64,000 nucleotides of DNA from Achromobacter sp. Bel (GTDB lineage: Bacteria > Pseudomonadota > Gammaproteobacteria > Burkholderiales > Burkholderiaceae_B): contig NZ_JABBJN010000004.1 in NCBI RefSeq assembly GCF_012928505.1, positions 124,001-188,000 on the forward strand, read 5' to 3'. The notes under the pieces were generated by a model, which was not told where the DNA came from, ran no database searches, and saw nothing but the letters and a program-made list of their open reading frames with translations. Positions 34,903-45,432 of the stretch are shown here, in pieces. Position numbers and translations under genes: made by a program. Each line of letters begins with the position of its first letter. Within the stretch, counting starts at the first letter, position 1.

Positions 34903-36158
34903 GCTTGCTCTCCAGGAGGGTTGGCGCGCGCGACCATGGCGTCCAGCAGCACGTTGCAGCCGGCTTCCAGGTCGTTGGGCTTGGCGTCTTCGATTTCGTT
35001 GTGGCTGACTCCGTCCTTGCACGGCACGAAGATCATGGCGGTGGGGGTGACGCTGGCCATATAGACGGCGTCGTGGCCGGCGCCCGTCACGATGTCCATG
35101 GCGGCCAGGCCGCGGCGCACGGCGCCGTCACGGACCTTACCGATCAGGTCCGGATCGAACGGGGTCGGCGGGAAGTACTGCACCTGCTTGACCTCCACTG
35201 TCACCCCGTGGCGCTCGGCCACGTCCGTGCAGGCGGCCAGCCAGCTCGCGTCCATCTGCGTCAGCGTGGCTTCGTCTTGATGGCGCAGGTCCACGGTGAA
35301 GCGCACCTGGCCGGGGATGACGTTGCGTGAACCGGGGTGCGCGTGGATCTCGCCGACGGTGCCGCGACCATTGGGCTGATTGTCGTTGGCGATGCCGACG
35401 ACGGCTTGCAGCAGGAATGTGGCGGCGTACAGGGCATCCTTGCGAATGGGCATCGGGGTCGGGCCGGCGTGCATTTCCATGCCGGTCACGACCACGTCAT
35501 ACCAGCGCACGCCCAGCGATCCGGTCACGACACCGACCACTTTTTCTTCGTGTTCCAGGATCGGGCCTTGTTCGATGTGCGCCTCGAAATAGGCGCCTAC
35601 CGGGCGACCGCCCACGACATCCGGGCCGGCGTAGCCGATGGCGGCCAGCTCGTCGGCGACCGACTTGCCGTCGTGGTCGCGGGCGTTCAGGGCGGTTTCC
35701 AGCGGGAACTTTCCGGCGAAGACGCCGGAGCCCATCATCACGGGCAGGAAGCGCGACCCTTCCTCGTTGGTCCAGATGGCCACTTCCAGCGGCGCCTCGG
35801 TGACGACGCCATGGTCATTCAGGGTCCGCATGACCTCCAGCCCGGCCAGCACGCCGTAGCAGCCGTCGAACTTGCCGCCGGTGGGCTGGGTGTCGATGTG
35901 GCTGCCGGTCATGACGGGCGGCAAGCCGTTGTCCCGGCCGGCGCGGCGCGCGAAGATGTTGCCGATCTGGTCCACGCGCAGGGTCATGCCCGCCTCACGC
36001 ATCCAGCCGGTGACCAGGTCGCGCCCCTGGCCGTCCAGCGCGGTCAGCGCCAGCCGGCAGTTGCCGCCCTTGGGGGTGGCGCCGATCTGCGCCAGATCCA
36101 TCAGCGACTGCCACAGCCGCTGCCCATTGATTGAAATCGTCGTTGTCGTCATCGTCAT
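34899..36158 (-). CDS. M20-family Zn hydrolase, N-carbamoyl-L-amino-acid hydrolase / beta-ureidopropionase type
   Basis: A 419-residue amidohydrolase of the carbamoylase branch of M20. Probable zinc ligands are His in TGSHIDTQ, Asp in GKFDGCYG, Glu in WTNEEGSRF, His in FEAHIEQGP and His in GVSHNEIED. VTGMEMHAGPTPM marks the dimerisation domain. Such enzymes split N-carbamoyl-amino acids or allantoate-like ureides to amine, CO2 and ammonia. It starts 10 bp after the ThDP gene and overlaps the aldehyde dehydrogenase. Its presence hints that the block handles a ureido or amide compound. Confidence 0.88.
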   Translation of the reverse strand: MTMTTTTISINGQRLWQSLMDLAQIGATPKGGNCRLALTALDGQGRDLVTGWMREAGMTLRVDQIGNIFARRAGRDNGLPPVMTGSHIDTQPTGGKFDGCYGVLAGLEVMRTLNDHGVVTEAPLEVAIWTNEEGSRFLPVMMGSGVFAGKFPLETALNARDHDGKSVADELAAIGYAGPDVVGGRPVGAYFEAHIEQGPILEHEEKVVGVVTGSLGVRWYDVVVTGMEMHAGPTPMPIRKDALYAATFLLQAVVGIANDNQPNGRGTVGEIHAHPGSRNVIPGQVRFTVDLRHQDEATLTQMDASWLAACTDVAERHGVTVEVKQVQYFPPTPFDPDLIGKVRDGAVRRGLAAMDIVTGAGHDAVYMASVTPTAMIFVPCKDGVSHNEIEDAKPNDLEAGCNVLLDAMVARANPPGEQA

Positions 36159-36168
36159 CAGTCCTGGT

Positions 36169-37881
36169 TCAGTGCCCGCTGCGGGCGATACGGGCCTGGG
36201 CGGCCTCTCGGATGCCCATCAGCGTTTCGCCCGGTGCGATGCCGTCGGCGTCGTAGCGGATCTCAAGCAGCGCGGGCATGCTGTGTTCTTGCGTAAACGC
36301 CAGCGCGCGCTCGAAGGCCGGTCCGAAATCCGCTGTGTGTTCAACCGCCTCGCCGTAGCCGCCGTAGCCCCGGATGATCTGCGTGAAGTCGGGGTTCTGA
36401 AAGCCCAGGGCGATCGTCCGGGCCGGGAATTCGCGCTCCTGGTGCGCGCGGATGGTGCCCCAGATGCCGTTGTTGAACACCAGCACCACCACGCCCAGCT
36501 TGTACTGCAGGGCCACGCCCAGTTCCTGCATGTTCATCTGGAAGCAGCCGTCGCCCGCATAGCAGACGACGGTGCGCTGGCGGTCTTCCAGTTTGGCCGA
36601 AATGGCGGCGGGCAAGCCGTAGCCCATCGATCCGACCGTGGGGGTCAGGCTGGTGCCCGGGCCGGTGTAACGGCGATAGCGGTGGGGGTACAGCGCATAG
36701 TTGCCCGCGCCTACGGTGATGCAGGCGTCGGGCGGAACGTGCGCGTCGACGTAAGCCGCGGCCGCGTCCAGGCTCATGGGGCCGGGCGAGGGCAGCGGCG
36801 CGAGGCTGTCGACCAGTTCTTGATGCGCGGCGCGAACGGCGTCGCCGCGCGGCGTGGCGTGGGCGGGGACCAGCGCGGCGACGCTGGCGGCAAAGCTGGC
36901 CACGTCGGCCACGATGGCCTGCGTGGGCGAGAAGACGCGGCCCAGCTCGGCGGCGTCGGGGTAGACGTGGACAAGCCTCTGGCGTGGCAGCGGGCTTTCG
37001 ATGACGGTATAGCCTTCGGTCGTCGCCTCGCCCAGGCGCGTGCCCACGGCCAAGACCAGGTCGGCGTCGCGCAGCCGTTGGCGCAGCGAAGGCGTCATGG
37101 CCCAGCCCACGTGGCCGGCGGCGTTGGGGTGGCGCTGGTCAAAGCACTCCAGGCGGCGCCAGGCGGTGCCCACCGGCAGTTCGAAACGCTCGGCAAAGCC
37201 GGCGATCTGGTCGATGGCGGTCTGATGCCAGCCGTTGCCGCCCAACAGCAGGAAGGGACGTTCGGCCGCGTCCAGCAGTTGCGTCATGCGCGCCAGATCG
37301 GCGGCGCCGGGGTGGCTGTGCATGCGCGGATAGCGCGGCAGGTCGGCGACGCGCGCGGTGCCCCACAAGGTGTCCTCGGGCAGCGCCAGCACGACCGGAC
37401 CGGGGCGGCCGCTGGTGGCGACCGCGAACGCGCGGGAAATGTACTCGGGGATGCGGTCGGTGCGGTCGATTTGCGCGACCCACTTGGCCATCTGGCCGAA
37501 CATGCGGCGGTAGTCGATTTCCTGGAAGGCTTCGCGCTCCATGAAATCGTTGCCGACCTGGCCGACGAACAGGATCATCGGCGTGGAGTCCTGGTAGGCG
37601 GTGTGCACGCCGATGCTGGCGTTGGTGGCGCCCGGGCCGCGCGTCACAAAGCAGATGCCGGGCTCGCCGGTCAGCTTGCCGTAGGCCTCGGCCATATAGG
37701 CCGCGCCGCTTTCCTGGCGGCAGACGATCGGCTCGATGGCATCGGTGTGCTCGTTCAGCGCATCGATGCAGGGCAGATAGCTTTCACCGGGAATCATGAA
37801 TACGCGGCGCGCGCCATGGATGCGCAATTGCTGCATCAAGATCTGACCGCCATTGCGTTCGGGTAATGCGGCTGACGTCAT
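36169..37881 (-). CDS. Thiamine-diphosphate-dependent enzyme, acetolactate-synthase-like (second copy)
   Basis: 570 residues. The activating Glu is in CRQESGAAYMAEAYGKL and the ThDP motif is AGDGCFQMNMQELGVALQY ending in the Asn of FNNGIWG. It is paralogous to the enzyme at 29653-31344. The ATG at 37881 is chosen because it overlaps the CitE-like gene stop as ATGA. It lies between the CitE-like lyase and M20 hydrolase genes in one coupled operon. Decarboxylation or carboligation of a 2-oxoacid is the expected chemistry. Confidence 0.88.
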   Translation of the reverse strand: MTSAALPERNGGQILMQQLRIHGARRVFMIPGESYLPCIDALNEHTDAIEPIVCRQESGAAYMAEAYGKLTGEPGICFVTRGPGATNASIGVHTAYQDSTPMILFVGQVGNDFMEREAFQEIDYRRMFGQMAKWVAQIDRTDRIPEYISRAFAVATSGRPGPVVLALPEDTLWGTARVADLPRYPRMHSHPGAADLARMTQLLDAAERPFLLLGGNGWHQTAIDQIAGFAERFELPVGTAWRRLECFDQRHPNAAGHVGWAMTPSLRQRLRDADLVLAVGTRLGEATTEGYTVIESPLPRQRLVHVYPDAAELGRVFSPTQAIVADVASFAASVAALVPAHATPRGDAVRAAHQELVDSLAPLPSPGPMSLDAAAAYVDAHVPPDACITVGAGNYALYPHRYRRYTGPGTSLTPTVGSMGYGLPAAISAKLEDRQRTVVCYAGDGCFQMNMQELGVALQYKLGVVVLVFNNGIWGTIRAHQEREFPARTIALGFQNPDFTQIIRGYGGYGEAVEHTADFGPAFERALAFTQEHSMPALLEIRYDADGIAPGETLMGIREAAQARIARSGH

Positions 37882-38807
37882 GCGGAGTCTCCTTGTTGCG
37901 GGACGGCCTGCGCACGGCGCTCGGCGGCCCATCGTTCGAATTGGTCATGGCGCGCCAGCAGGCGGCGCGCGGTGTTGTAAACGGGGGGATCGATGCGTTC
38001 GGCATCGTGGCGCCCGGCACGCTGGGCCTCGAAACGGGCCACGCAGTCGCGGGCGGCGTCGATCTCGCCGGCGGCAGGCGTGAACACCGCATGGATCAGC
38101 GGAATCTGTTCGGCCACGGTCGCGCACTTGGACTTCAAGCCCAGGCGGCGCGCCCAGCGCAGGTCGGCTTCCAGCGCGGGCAGGTCGCGGTAATTGAACG
38201 GGCAGTCGATCGGGACGCAGCCGGCGGCCGTGCAGTCCACCAGGAAGCGGGCGCGCACGGCGTGCAGTTCGATCCCGTCCTTGCCGCGCTCGGCGCCCAG
38301 GCTGGCGGTCAGGTCTTCGGCCGCCAACAGGCAGGCGGACACGCGCGGGCTGGCGGTCAGGATGTCATAGGCGCGCACCAGGCCCAACGCCGATTCCAGC
38401 GTGGGCACGATTTCGGTGCGGCCGGGCGGCAGACCCAGTTCGGTCTCAAGGGCCGTGATGGCCTGGTCCAGCGCCACGATCTGGGTGGCGCTTTCCGTAT
38501 GCGGCAGGAACACCGCGTCCGGCGCGCCGGGCATCACGCCGCGCAGGTCGGCCAGGCCGTCGTCTTCCAGCTTGTTGATGCGCACGGCGGCTACCACGCC
38601 CTGGGCGCGGCAGTCGGCGAACAGCGCGGCGATGCGCGGGCGCGCCGCCGGCCGTTCCGCCTTCGCGGTGAATTCTTCCAGATCGGCCACCAGCGCATCG
38701 GCGCCGCTGGCCAGGCCCGAGGCCTGGGCGGTCGCGTCAAGACCCGGCACGAACATCCAGCTGCGGCGCAGCGCCGCGGGTCGGCGGAAATAGGCAGATT
38801 GGGTCAT
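37878..38807 (-). CDS. CitE-like HpcH/HpaI aldolase / CoA-ester lyase family protein
   Basis: 309 residues of the CitE TIM-barrel family, which cleaves or hydrolyses CoA-activated hydroxyacids such as malyl- or citramalyl-CoA. RRSWMFVPG at the start, DLEEFT (usually DLED), PTLESALG and LAAEDLTASLG give the Arg, Glu and Asp expected to bind the acyl group and Mg. No CoA ligase or transferase lies nearby. It overlaps the TRAP permease stop and the ThDP start by ATGA at both ends, which implies tight co-expression. Confidence 0.87.
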   Translation of the reverse strand: MTQSAYFRRPAALRRSWMFVPGLDATAQASGLASGADALVADLEEFTAKAERPAARPRIAALFADCRAQGVVAAVRINKLEDDGLADLRGVMPGAPDAVFLPHTESATQIVALDQAITALETELGLPPGRTEIVPTLESALGLVRAYDILTASPRVSACLLAAEDLTASLGAERGKDGIELHAVRARFLVDCTAAGCVPIDCPFNYRDLPALEADLRWARRLGLKSKCATVAEQIPLIHAVFTPAAGEIDAARDCVARFEAQRAGRHDAERIDPPVYNTARRLLARHDQFERWAAERRAQAVPQQGDSA

Positions 38808-40087
38808 TGCACGTGCCTCGGCAGGAACAGCACCAGTTCAGGAATAAAGGTCAGCAGCAGCATGACGGCGGTCATCGCCAGCATCATCCACGACAGCGGG
38901 CGAAGCGTCTGCATCATGTTGATGCCGCCGATCTTGCACGCGGCCATCAGGTCGACGCCGACCGGCGGCGTGTTGGCGCCGATGGCCATGTTGATGGACA
39001 GCAGAATGCCGAAATGCACCGGGTCGATGTTGTAGTGAGCCAGCACCGGCATGACGACCGGGGCCACGATGATGATGACTGGAATCGCTTCCATGAACGT
39101 GCCCAGCAACAGCAGGACCACCGTCAGCACCAGCAGTACGGCCGTCTTGCTATCGGTCCATTCCACCAGCAGGGTGGACAGCGCCTGCGGCACCTGTTCG
39201 GCCACCAACACCCAGGCAAACAGGCCCGAGGCGCCAATGAGCAGCAGAATGGATGCACTGCTTTCGCCCGTGGACTTCAGGTTGTCCCACAGCGACTTCA
39301 GACTGAGTGTGCGGTACCAGAAAAGGCCGATCAGCAGGGCGTAGACGATGGCGCTGGAGGCCGCTTCGGTCGCCGTGAAGATGCCGAAGCGGATGCCGCC
39401 GATGATCAGCACCGGCACCATCAGCGCAGGCAGGGCGTCGATGGCGGAGGCGCGCAGCTCGCCCCACGAGAACGGCTGGCCGCCGGCCCAGTTGTGCTTG
39501 CGCGATTGCCAGATGGCCACGCCGATCAGCGACACGCCCAGCAGAATGCCGGGGATGATGCCGGCCACGAACAGTTTGCCCACCGAGGTGTCGGTGATGG
39601 TGCCGTAGACGATCAGCACGATGCTGGGCGGGATGATGGTGGACGTGGCGCCGGCGCTGCCGACCAGCGCGCAGGAAAAGCCCTTGTCGTAGCCACTGCG
39701 CGCCATTGCCGGCAGCAACAGGCTGCCGATGGCCACCACGTCGGCCACGCCGGAGCCGGATAGCGCGCCGAACATCAGGCAGGCCAGCACCGCCACGACC
39801 GCCAGTCCGCCCTTGATATCGCCGACGATGGCGGCGCACAGGCGCACGATGCGCTGGGTCAGGCCCGCGCTGTTCATCAGCTGGGCGGCCAGGATGAAGA
39901 GCGGGATCGCCAGCAGCGTGAAGCTGTCCAATCCCACGACGTACTGCTGCGCCGCCACCATCAAGGGCGCGGCGTCGTAGACCGCCAGATAGGCCAGGCA
40001 TGACAGCACCAGGCCGAAAGCAATGGGCATGTCGATCAGCACCGTGATCGTGAACACGCCCATCAGGAAGAGAGCACCCGAAGACAT
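38804..40087 (-). CDS. dctM: TRAP transporter large permease (DctM)
   Basis: A 427-residue inner-membrane protein with about 12 hydrophobic helices. Family stretches include LDSFTLLAIPLFILAAQLMN near the N-terminus, SGSGVADVVAIGSLLLPAM, SAGATSTIIPPSIVLIVYG and GANTPPVGVDLMAACKI. It is the transport channel of a TRAP dicarboxylate-type importer, powered by an ion gradient. It begins 4 bp after the small permease gene and overlaps the CitE-like gene. Confidence 0.95.
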   Translation of the reverse strand: MSSGALFLMGVFTITVLIDMPIAFGLVLSCLAYLAVYDAAPLMVAAQQYVVGLDSFTLLAIPLFILAAQLMNSAGLTQRIVRLCAAIVGDIKGGLAVVAVLACLMFGALSGSGVADVVAIGSLLLPAMARSGYDKGFSCALVGSAGATSTIIPPSIVLIVYGTITDTSVGKLFVAGIIPGILLGVSLIGVAIWQSRKHNWAGGQPFSWGELRASAIDALPALMVPVLIIGGIRFGIFTATEAASSAIVYALLIGLFWYRTLSLKSLWDNLKSTGESSASILLLIGASGLFAWVLVAEQVPQALSTLLVEWTDSKTAVLLVLTVVLLLLGTFMEAIPVIIIVAPVVMPVLAHYNIDPVHFGILLSINMAIGANTPPVGVDLMAACKIGGINMMQTLRPLSWMMLAMTAVMLLLTFIPELVLFLPRHVQ

Positions 40088-40091
40088 CTTG

Positions 40092-40571
40092 TTAATCCTT
40101 TGCCGCGGCGGGAGCCGGCGAGAACAGTTGCGCCAGATGCACCACCACGGTGACGGCGCACGCGAACGGCAATGCCAGGTAGACGGTGCCGGCCGACACG
40201 TCCAGCGCGGGCAGCGTCTGGTCCATCGTCAGCTCGGCCAGTTGCCAGCCGGCATAGCCCAGCGCCACCAGCCCCACGATGACCAGCACCTGGTTGATGC
40301 GTTCGAACACGTTCAGCGCGCGCGGGCTGCGCACCACGAAGGGCAGCAGGCCGGCCATCAGGTGCGACCGCTCGTAGCTGCAGGCGACCCCGCCGATAAA
40401 GGCGGACCACACCAGTACCAGGCGTGGCAATTCCTCGGCCCAATGGGGCGTGGTGTGCGTGACGAAGCGGGCGAACACCACGTAGGTGATCAGGATCGCC
40501 AGCAAGGCCACCGCCAGGGCGGCGAAGGCCTTGCTGATGCCCGACAGGATGGCGGACAGTCGATTCAGCAT
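40092..40571 (-). CDS. dctQ: TRAP transporter small permease (DctQ)
   Basis: 159 residues with four membrane helices and the DctQ signature WAEELPRLVLVWSAFIGGVACSYERSH split across the second loop. It pairs with DctM. The ATG at 40571-40569 shares one base with the TAA of the receptor gene (TAATG), so translation is coupled. A long N-terminal extension in the same frame lies inside the receptor gene and is not real. Confidence 0.93.
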   Translation of the reverse strand: MLNRLSAILSGISKAFAALAVALLAILITYVVFARFVTHTTPHWAEELPRLVLVWSAFIGGVACSYERSHLMAGLLPFVVRSPRALNVFERINQVLVIVGLVALGYAGWQLAELTMDQTLPALDVSAGTVYLALPFACAVTVVVHLAQLFSPAPAAAKD

Positions 40572-41566
40572 TACGGGGCCTCGCGGTACTTCTGCACGAT
40601 GGCCATCAGCTCGGGGCCGTAGGTGACCGAATAGGTCTTCCACACGGGTTGGACGGCGGCGGCGAACGCGGTCTTGTCGACCTCGTTGACCTGCATGCCT
40701 TTTTCTTTCAGCTGCGCCACGAACTGCTGATCGCCGTCGGTGATCATCTTGCGCTGCGCGTCGCGCCAGGTGTCCGCAGCGGTCTGCACGATCTTCTTGT
40801 CGTCGGCCGAGAGGCGGTTCCAGACCGGCTTGGAGATGATCAGGTTGGCCGGACCCCAGACGTGGCTGGTCAGCGAGAGGTACTTCTGCACTTCGAAGAA
40901 GGACGAGGTGTAGATAATGGACAGCGGGTTTTCCTGCGCGTCGAACACCTTTTGCTGTAGCGCCGAATACAGTTCGCCGAAGGCCAGCGGCGCCGGGTTG
41001 GCGCCCAGCGCGGTGAAGGTGTCCAGGCGCATCTTGTCGGGCGTCACGCGCGTCTTCAGGCCGGTCAGGTCGGCGGGCTTGGCGACGGGGCCGCGGTTGT
41101 TGGTCACGTGGCGAAAGCCGTTTTCCCACCAGGAAATGATGGTCAGGTTCTTCTTGTCGGCCAGCTTGGCCAGCGCTTGGCCCAGTTCGCCGTCATAGGC
41201 TTTGTAGGCTTGTTGCGAGGTCGCCCACGTGTAGGGCAGTTCGACCACGCCGAACTTGGGCTCGATCGGCTGCAGCGAGCCCGAACCGATGATGGCCGCA
41301 CCCTGGCTGCCGATCTGCAGCCCTTCCAGCATGGTCTTTTCGTTGCCCAGCTGGCCACTGGGGAACAGGATGAAGTTGACCCGGCCGGCGGTCTTTTCCT
41401 TGACCTCGGCGGCGAAGCCTTCGGCGGCCTTGTTCCAGCTGTGGCTGGGGGCCAGCACGTGGCCCAGCTTGATGTCCAGGGCGTGGGCTGACAGCGGCGC
41501 CAGGCCCGCCACGGCGAACACGGCGCCGGCCAGCAGGGCGTGGGTTTTCTTGAGTTTTTGGATCAT
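40571..41566 (-). CDS. dctP: TRAP transporter periplasmic solute receptor (DctP)
   Basis: 331 residues with a signal peptide ending near LSAHALD. The DctP fold is seen from IKLGHVLAPSHSWNKAAEGFA to GLKTRVTPDKMRLDTFTALGANPAPLAF, the conserved carboxylate-binding Arg region, and FDAQENPLSIIYTSSFFEVQ. It delivers an organic acid to DctQM. The ATG at 41566 is preferred to an in-frame TTG at 41602. It lies 66 bp after the beta-propeller gene on the same strand. Confidence 0.93.
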   Translation of the reverse strand: MIQKLKKTHALLAGAVFAVAGLAPLSAHALDIKLGHVLAPSHSWNKAAEGFAAEVKEKTAGRVNFILFPSGQLGNEKTMLEGLQIGSQGAAIIGSGSLQPIEPKFGVVELPYTWATSQQAYKAYDGELGQALAKLADKKNLTIISWWENGFRHVTNNRGPVAKPADLTGLKTRVTPDKMRLDTFTALGANPAPLAFGELYSALQQKVFDAQENPLSIIYTSSFFEVQKYLSLTSHVWGPANLIISKPVWNRLSADDKKIVQTAADTWRDAQRKMITDGDQQFVAQLKEKGMQVNEVDKTAFAAAVQPVWKTYSVTYGPELMAIVQKYREAP

Positions 41567-41632
41567 GGGGGGTTCCAGATGCGAAAAGGATCGGATGGAC
41601 AAAGGGAATTCGGCGGCGGGGTGCGGCCCCGC

Positions 41633-42763
41633 TCAATAGGACTGCCCCCGCATGGATGCGGGGTGGCCGGGCAAAGGGATGCGGGTGCCGGTATCGGTCA
41701 GGCCGTTGTCTCCGACGGCCAGCACCTGCAAGGTCGCATCCAGGAAATTGCCCACATACAGGTAACGGCTGTCGGGGCTGAAGGCCACGCCCTCGGGCAG
41801 CGCGCCGACCTCGATGGCGTTGACCCGCGCCACGCGCCGGCCGTCGATGCGCAGCAGCACGATCTGGCCGCGAGGGTGGTGGAACCATTCCGACGCCGGG
41901 TTGTTCGACCCCTGCACGATGGCCACCGCGGCATGGCGGCCGTCCGGGCTGATCGCGATGCCTTCCGGGCCGTCTTCGACCATCAGGCGGTCGATGACGC
42001 GGGGCGGCGTGGCCGACAGGTCGACGACGCTGACAGAGTCCGCGTGGCCGTCGGACGCCGTCGGGCTGCCCATGTCCACCACCAGCGCCAGCGCGCCGTC
42101 GGGCGACACGACCAGATTGAACGGCACCAGGCCGGTGGTCAGGTCTTCGGCAGGGTCATGCGTGACGCGGGGCGCGGGGCCGCCTTCGTCGATGTGCAGC
42201 ACGCCCAGGCGGTGCGTGTCGGTCTTGACGACGAAGGCGCGCCGGCCGTCGGCCGAAAACGACACTGCCACCACGGGCGTGCCCACGTCGACGTCGCCGC
42301 AGGCTTGCACCCGGCCATCGGCGATCTTCAATACCGACACGGATCGGCCCGCCTTGTTGGCGACCAAGGCCAGCGTCCCCGCGCGGTTGATCGACAGGCC
42401 CGAGGGCTGCAGGCCGACCTGGAGCGTCTGCACCCATGCGGGCGGGGTCGCGCGCAGGTCAATCACGTGCAGATCCCGGCCGGGCGTCGGCTGCCAGCCG
42501 GCGCCGTCGGCGCGCGCCGGCCAGGCCATGGAATCGGCGACCAGCGCCAGCCGCTGGTCCGGCGTGACGGCGAGGTTGACGGGCGGGCCGAACAGCGAAT
42601 TGGGCAGCGGCAAGGTCGCGATCAGCACGGGCGCGGCGGGGTCGGCGGCCGCGTCGAAGACGCTGAGCGTGTCGCGTCCCGGGGCCAGGAAGCGGATCCG
42701 GCCGTCGTCCCAGGTCACTTTCTCGTCGTTGCCGACCAGCAGGAAGTGGGAGGCCGGCTTCAT
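41633..42763 (-). CDS. YncE/lactonase-like beta-propeller protein
   Basis: 376 residues built of repeated propeller blades: VNLAVTPDQRLALVAD, PSGLSINRAGTLALVANKAG, VVAVSFSADGRRAFVV, FNLVVSPDGALALVVD, PEGIAISPDGRHAAVA and PEGVAFSPDSRYLYVGN. No signal peptide is visible, so it is probably cytoplasmic. It resembles YncE or 6-phosphogluconolactonase-type proteins. It is ATGA-coupled to the ABC ATPase gene upstream and followed by the TRAP genes, so it bridges two transporter sets. A lactonase role in the pathway is inferred. Confidence 0.82.
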   Translation of the reverse strand: MKPASHFLLVGNDEKVTWDDGRIRFLAPGRDTLSVFDAAADPAAPVLIATLPLPNSLFGPPVNLAVTPDQRLALVADSMAWPARADGAGWQPTPGRDLHVIDLRATPPAWVQTLQVGLQPSGLSINRAGTLALVANKAGRSVSVLKIADGRVQACGDVDVGTPVVAVSFSADGRRAFVVKTDTHRLGVLHIDEGGPAPRVTHDPAEDLTTGLVPFNLVVSPDGALALVVDMGSPTASDGHADSVSVVDLSATPPRVIDRLMVEDGPEGIAISPDGRHAAVAIVQGSNNPASEWFHHPRGQIVLLRIDGRRVARVNAIEVGALPEGVAFSPDSRYLYVGNFLDATLQVLAVGDNGLTDTGTRIPLPGHPASMRGQSY

Positions 42764-43559
42764 GCCGCCCGCTCCTGGACTTGCGGCACGGCCAGCGTCG
42801 CGCCGATCAGTTGCCGCGTGTAGGGGTGGACGGGCGAAAAATACACCTGGTCCGCATTGCCGCGTTCGACCACGCGGCCGCCTTGCAGCACCACGATCTG
42901 GTCCGCGATGTGCTGCACGACCGCCAGGTTGTGGCTGATGAACAGATAACCCAGGCCGCGCTCGCGCTGTAATTCCATCAACAGGTTCAGGATCTGGGCC
43001 TGCACCGACACGTCCAGCGCGGACGTGGGTTCGTCGCAGATCAACAGCTGCGGTTCCAGCATCAGCGCGCGGGCGATGGCCACGCGCTGGCGCTGCCCGC
43101 CCGATAGTTCACGGGGATATCGTGCGGCGAACGCCGGCACCAGCCCCACGGCGTCCATCATCCGGCGCACGGCCGTTGCCTGCGTCGAGGCGTTGCCCAT
43201 GCCGTGGACGCGCAACGGCGCCGTCAGGATCTCCTGGATGGTGCGGCGCGGGTTCAGCGATGAATACGGGTCCTGGAACACCATCTGGATGCGGCGGGCG
43301 CGGGCGCGCGCGGGCATTGCCGCCAACGGCTGGCCGTCCAGCAGCGCCTGGCCCTGGGTCGGGGCCAGCAGGCCCAGCATCAGCTTGGCGATGGTGGACT
43401 TGCCGCTGCCGGATTCGCCGACCAGGCCGATGGTCTGGCCGGCGGGCACATGCAGGTCGACGTCGTGCAGGATGCGCGGCGCGGGGCGGCGCGAGAACAG
43501 GTTGGCGCGGCCATACTGGAAGCACAGGCCATTCAGGCTGATGCTGGCGTCGGTCGGGG

Positions 43560-43563
<4 letters not shown>
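42760..43563 (-). CDS. Peptide/nickel-type ABC transporter ATPase (DppF/OppF-like)
   Basis: A 267-residue ATPase. Walker A is GESGSGKST, the Q loop MVFQDPYSSLNP, the signature LSGGQRQRVAIARAL and Walker B LLICDEPTSALD. The C-terminal HPYTRQLIGATL is the oligopeptide-type extension. It couples ATP hydrolysis to import by the DppBC-like permeases. It overlaps both neighbours by ATGA. Confidence 0.93.
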
Positions 43564-44558
<995 letters not shown>

Positions 44559-44562
44559 GGCG

Positions 44563-45432
44563 TCAGCCCTTCTTCATTTGGATGGCGCGCAGCGTCTCGC
44601 CCGCGCGGTTCACGCACAGCACCAGCACGAACAGCACAATGCTGGGGATGACGACCAGCGACGGCTGGAACAGCATGTTTTCCTTGCCCTCGGCGATCAT
44701 CAGGCCTAGTGACGGCATCGGGGCCGGCACGCCCAGGCCCAGGAACGATAGCGAGGCCTCCAGCGTGATCGCCATGGCGGCGTCTACCGTGCCGATGATG
44801 AGCAGGTTGCCGACCAGGTTGGGCAGGATGTCGCGCCAGATGATCTGCAGGTGCGTGCAGCCTTGCAGGCGGGACGCCGTGACGAATTCGGCATTGCGCA
44901 GGCCGGCCGCCATGGTGCGAGCCACCAGCGCATAGCGTTCCCACAGCAGCAGGCCCAGCACCAGCACCACCACGGTCAGGGACGCGCCCACCACCGACAC
45001 CACGGCCAGCGCCACCAGGATGATGGGCAGCGCGAGGCGGGCGGTGATCAGGAACGATACGACGCGGTCGACGGTGCCGCCGAAGTAGCCCGCGACGACA
45101 CCCAGCGTCGTGCCGATCAGGCCGCCCATCAGGGCGACGGACAGGCCGATCAGCGCCGAGACGCGCACGCCGTACAGGGCGCGTGCCAGGACGTCGCGGC
45201 CCAATTGGTCAGTGCCCAGAATATGGTTCCAGTCGCCGCCTTCACCCCAGACGGGCTCTTGCAGCCGGGCCAGCAGGTCTTGGGAGTACGGGTCATGCGC
45301 AATCAGGTAAGGGCCGATCAGGCCCGCCAGCACCAACAGCGCCAGGACGATCAGGCCGAAACGGCGGCCGGCGCGGGCCAGGCGGTCGCCGCGCGGCGCG
45401 GCGGGCAGGGAAGAAGACAGGACGGTGCTCAT
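44563..45432 (-). CDS. Peptide-type ABC permease (DppC-like)
   Basis: A 289-residue inner-membrane permease with six helices. The N-terminal periplasmic segment has HILGTDQLGRDVLARALYGVR, and the EAA loop reads EFVTASRLQGCTHLQIIWRDILPN. The ATG at 45432 overlaps the DppB-like stop as ATGA. It partners the DppB-like permease. Confidence 0.93.
   Translation of the reverse strand: MSTVLSSSLPAAPRGDRLARAGRRFGLIVLALLVLAGLIGPYLIAHDPYSQDLLARLQEPVWGEGGDWNHILGTDQLGRDVLARALYGVRVSALIGLSVALMGGLIGTTLGVVAGYFGGTVDRVVSFLITARLALPIILVALAVVSVVGASLTVVVLVLGLLLWERYALVARTMAAGLRNAEFVTASRLQGCTHLQIIWRDILPNLVGNLLIIGTVDAAMAITLEASLSFLGLGVPAPMPSLGLMIAEGKENMLFQPSLVVIPSIVLFVLVLCVNRAGETLRAIQMKKG

Noticed and set aside
35872-37866. 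Long plus-strand open frame opposite the M20 hydrolase and ThDP genes
   Set aside because: Low-complexity Gly/Arg/Val composition with no domains; both minus-strand genes here have complete active sites.
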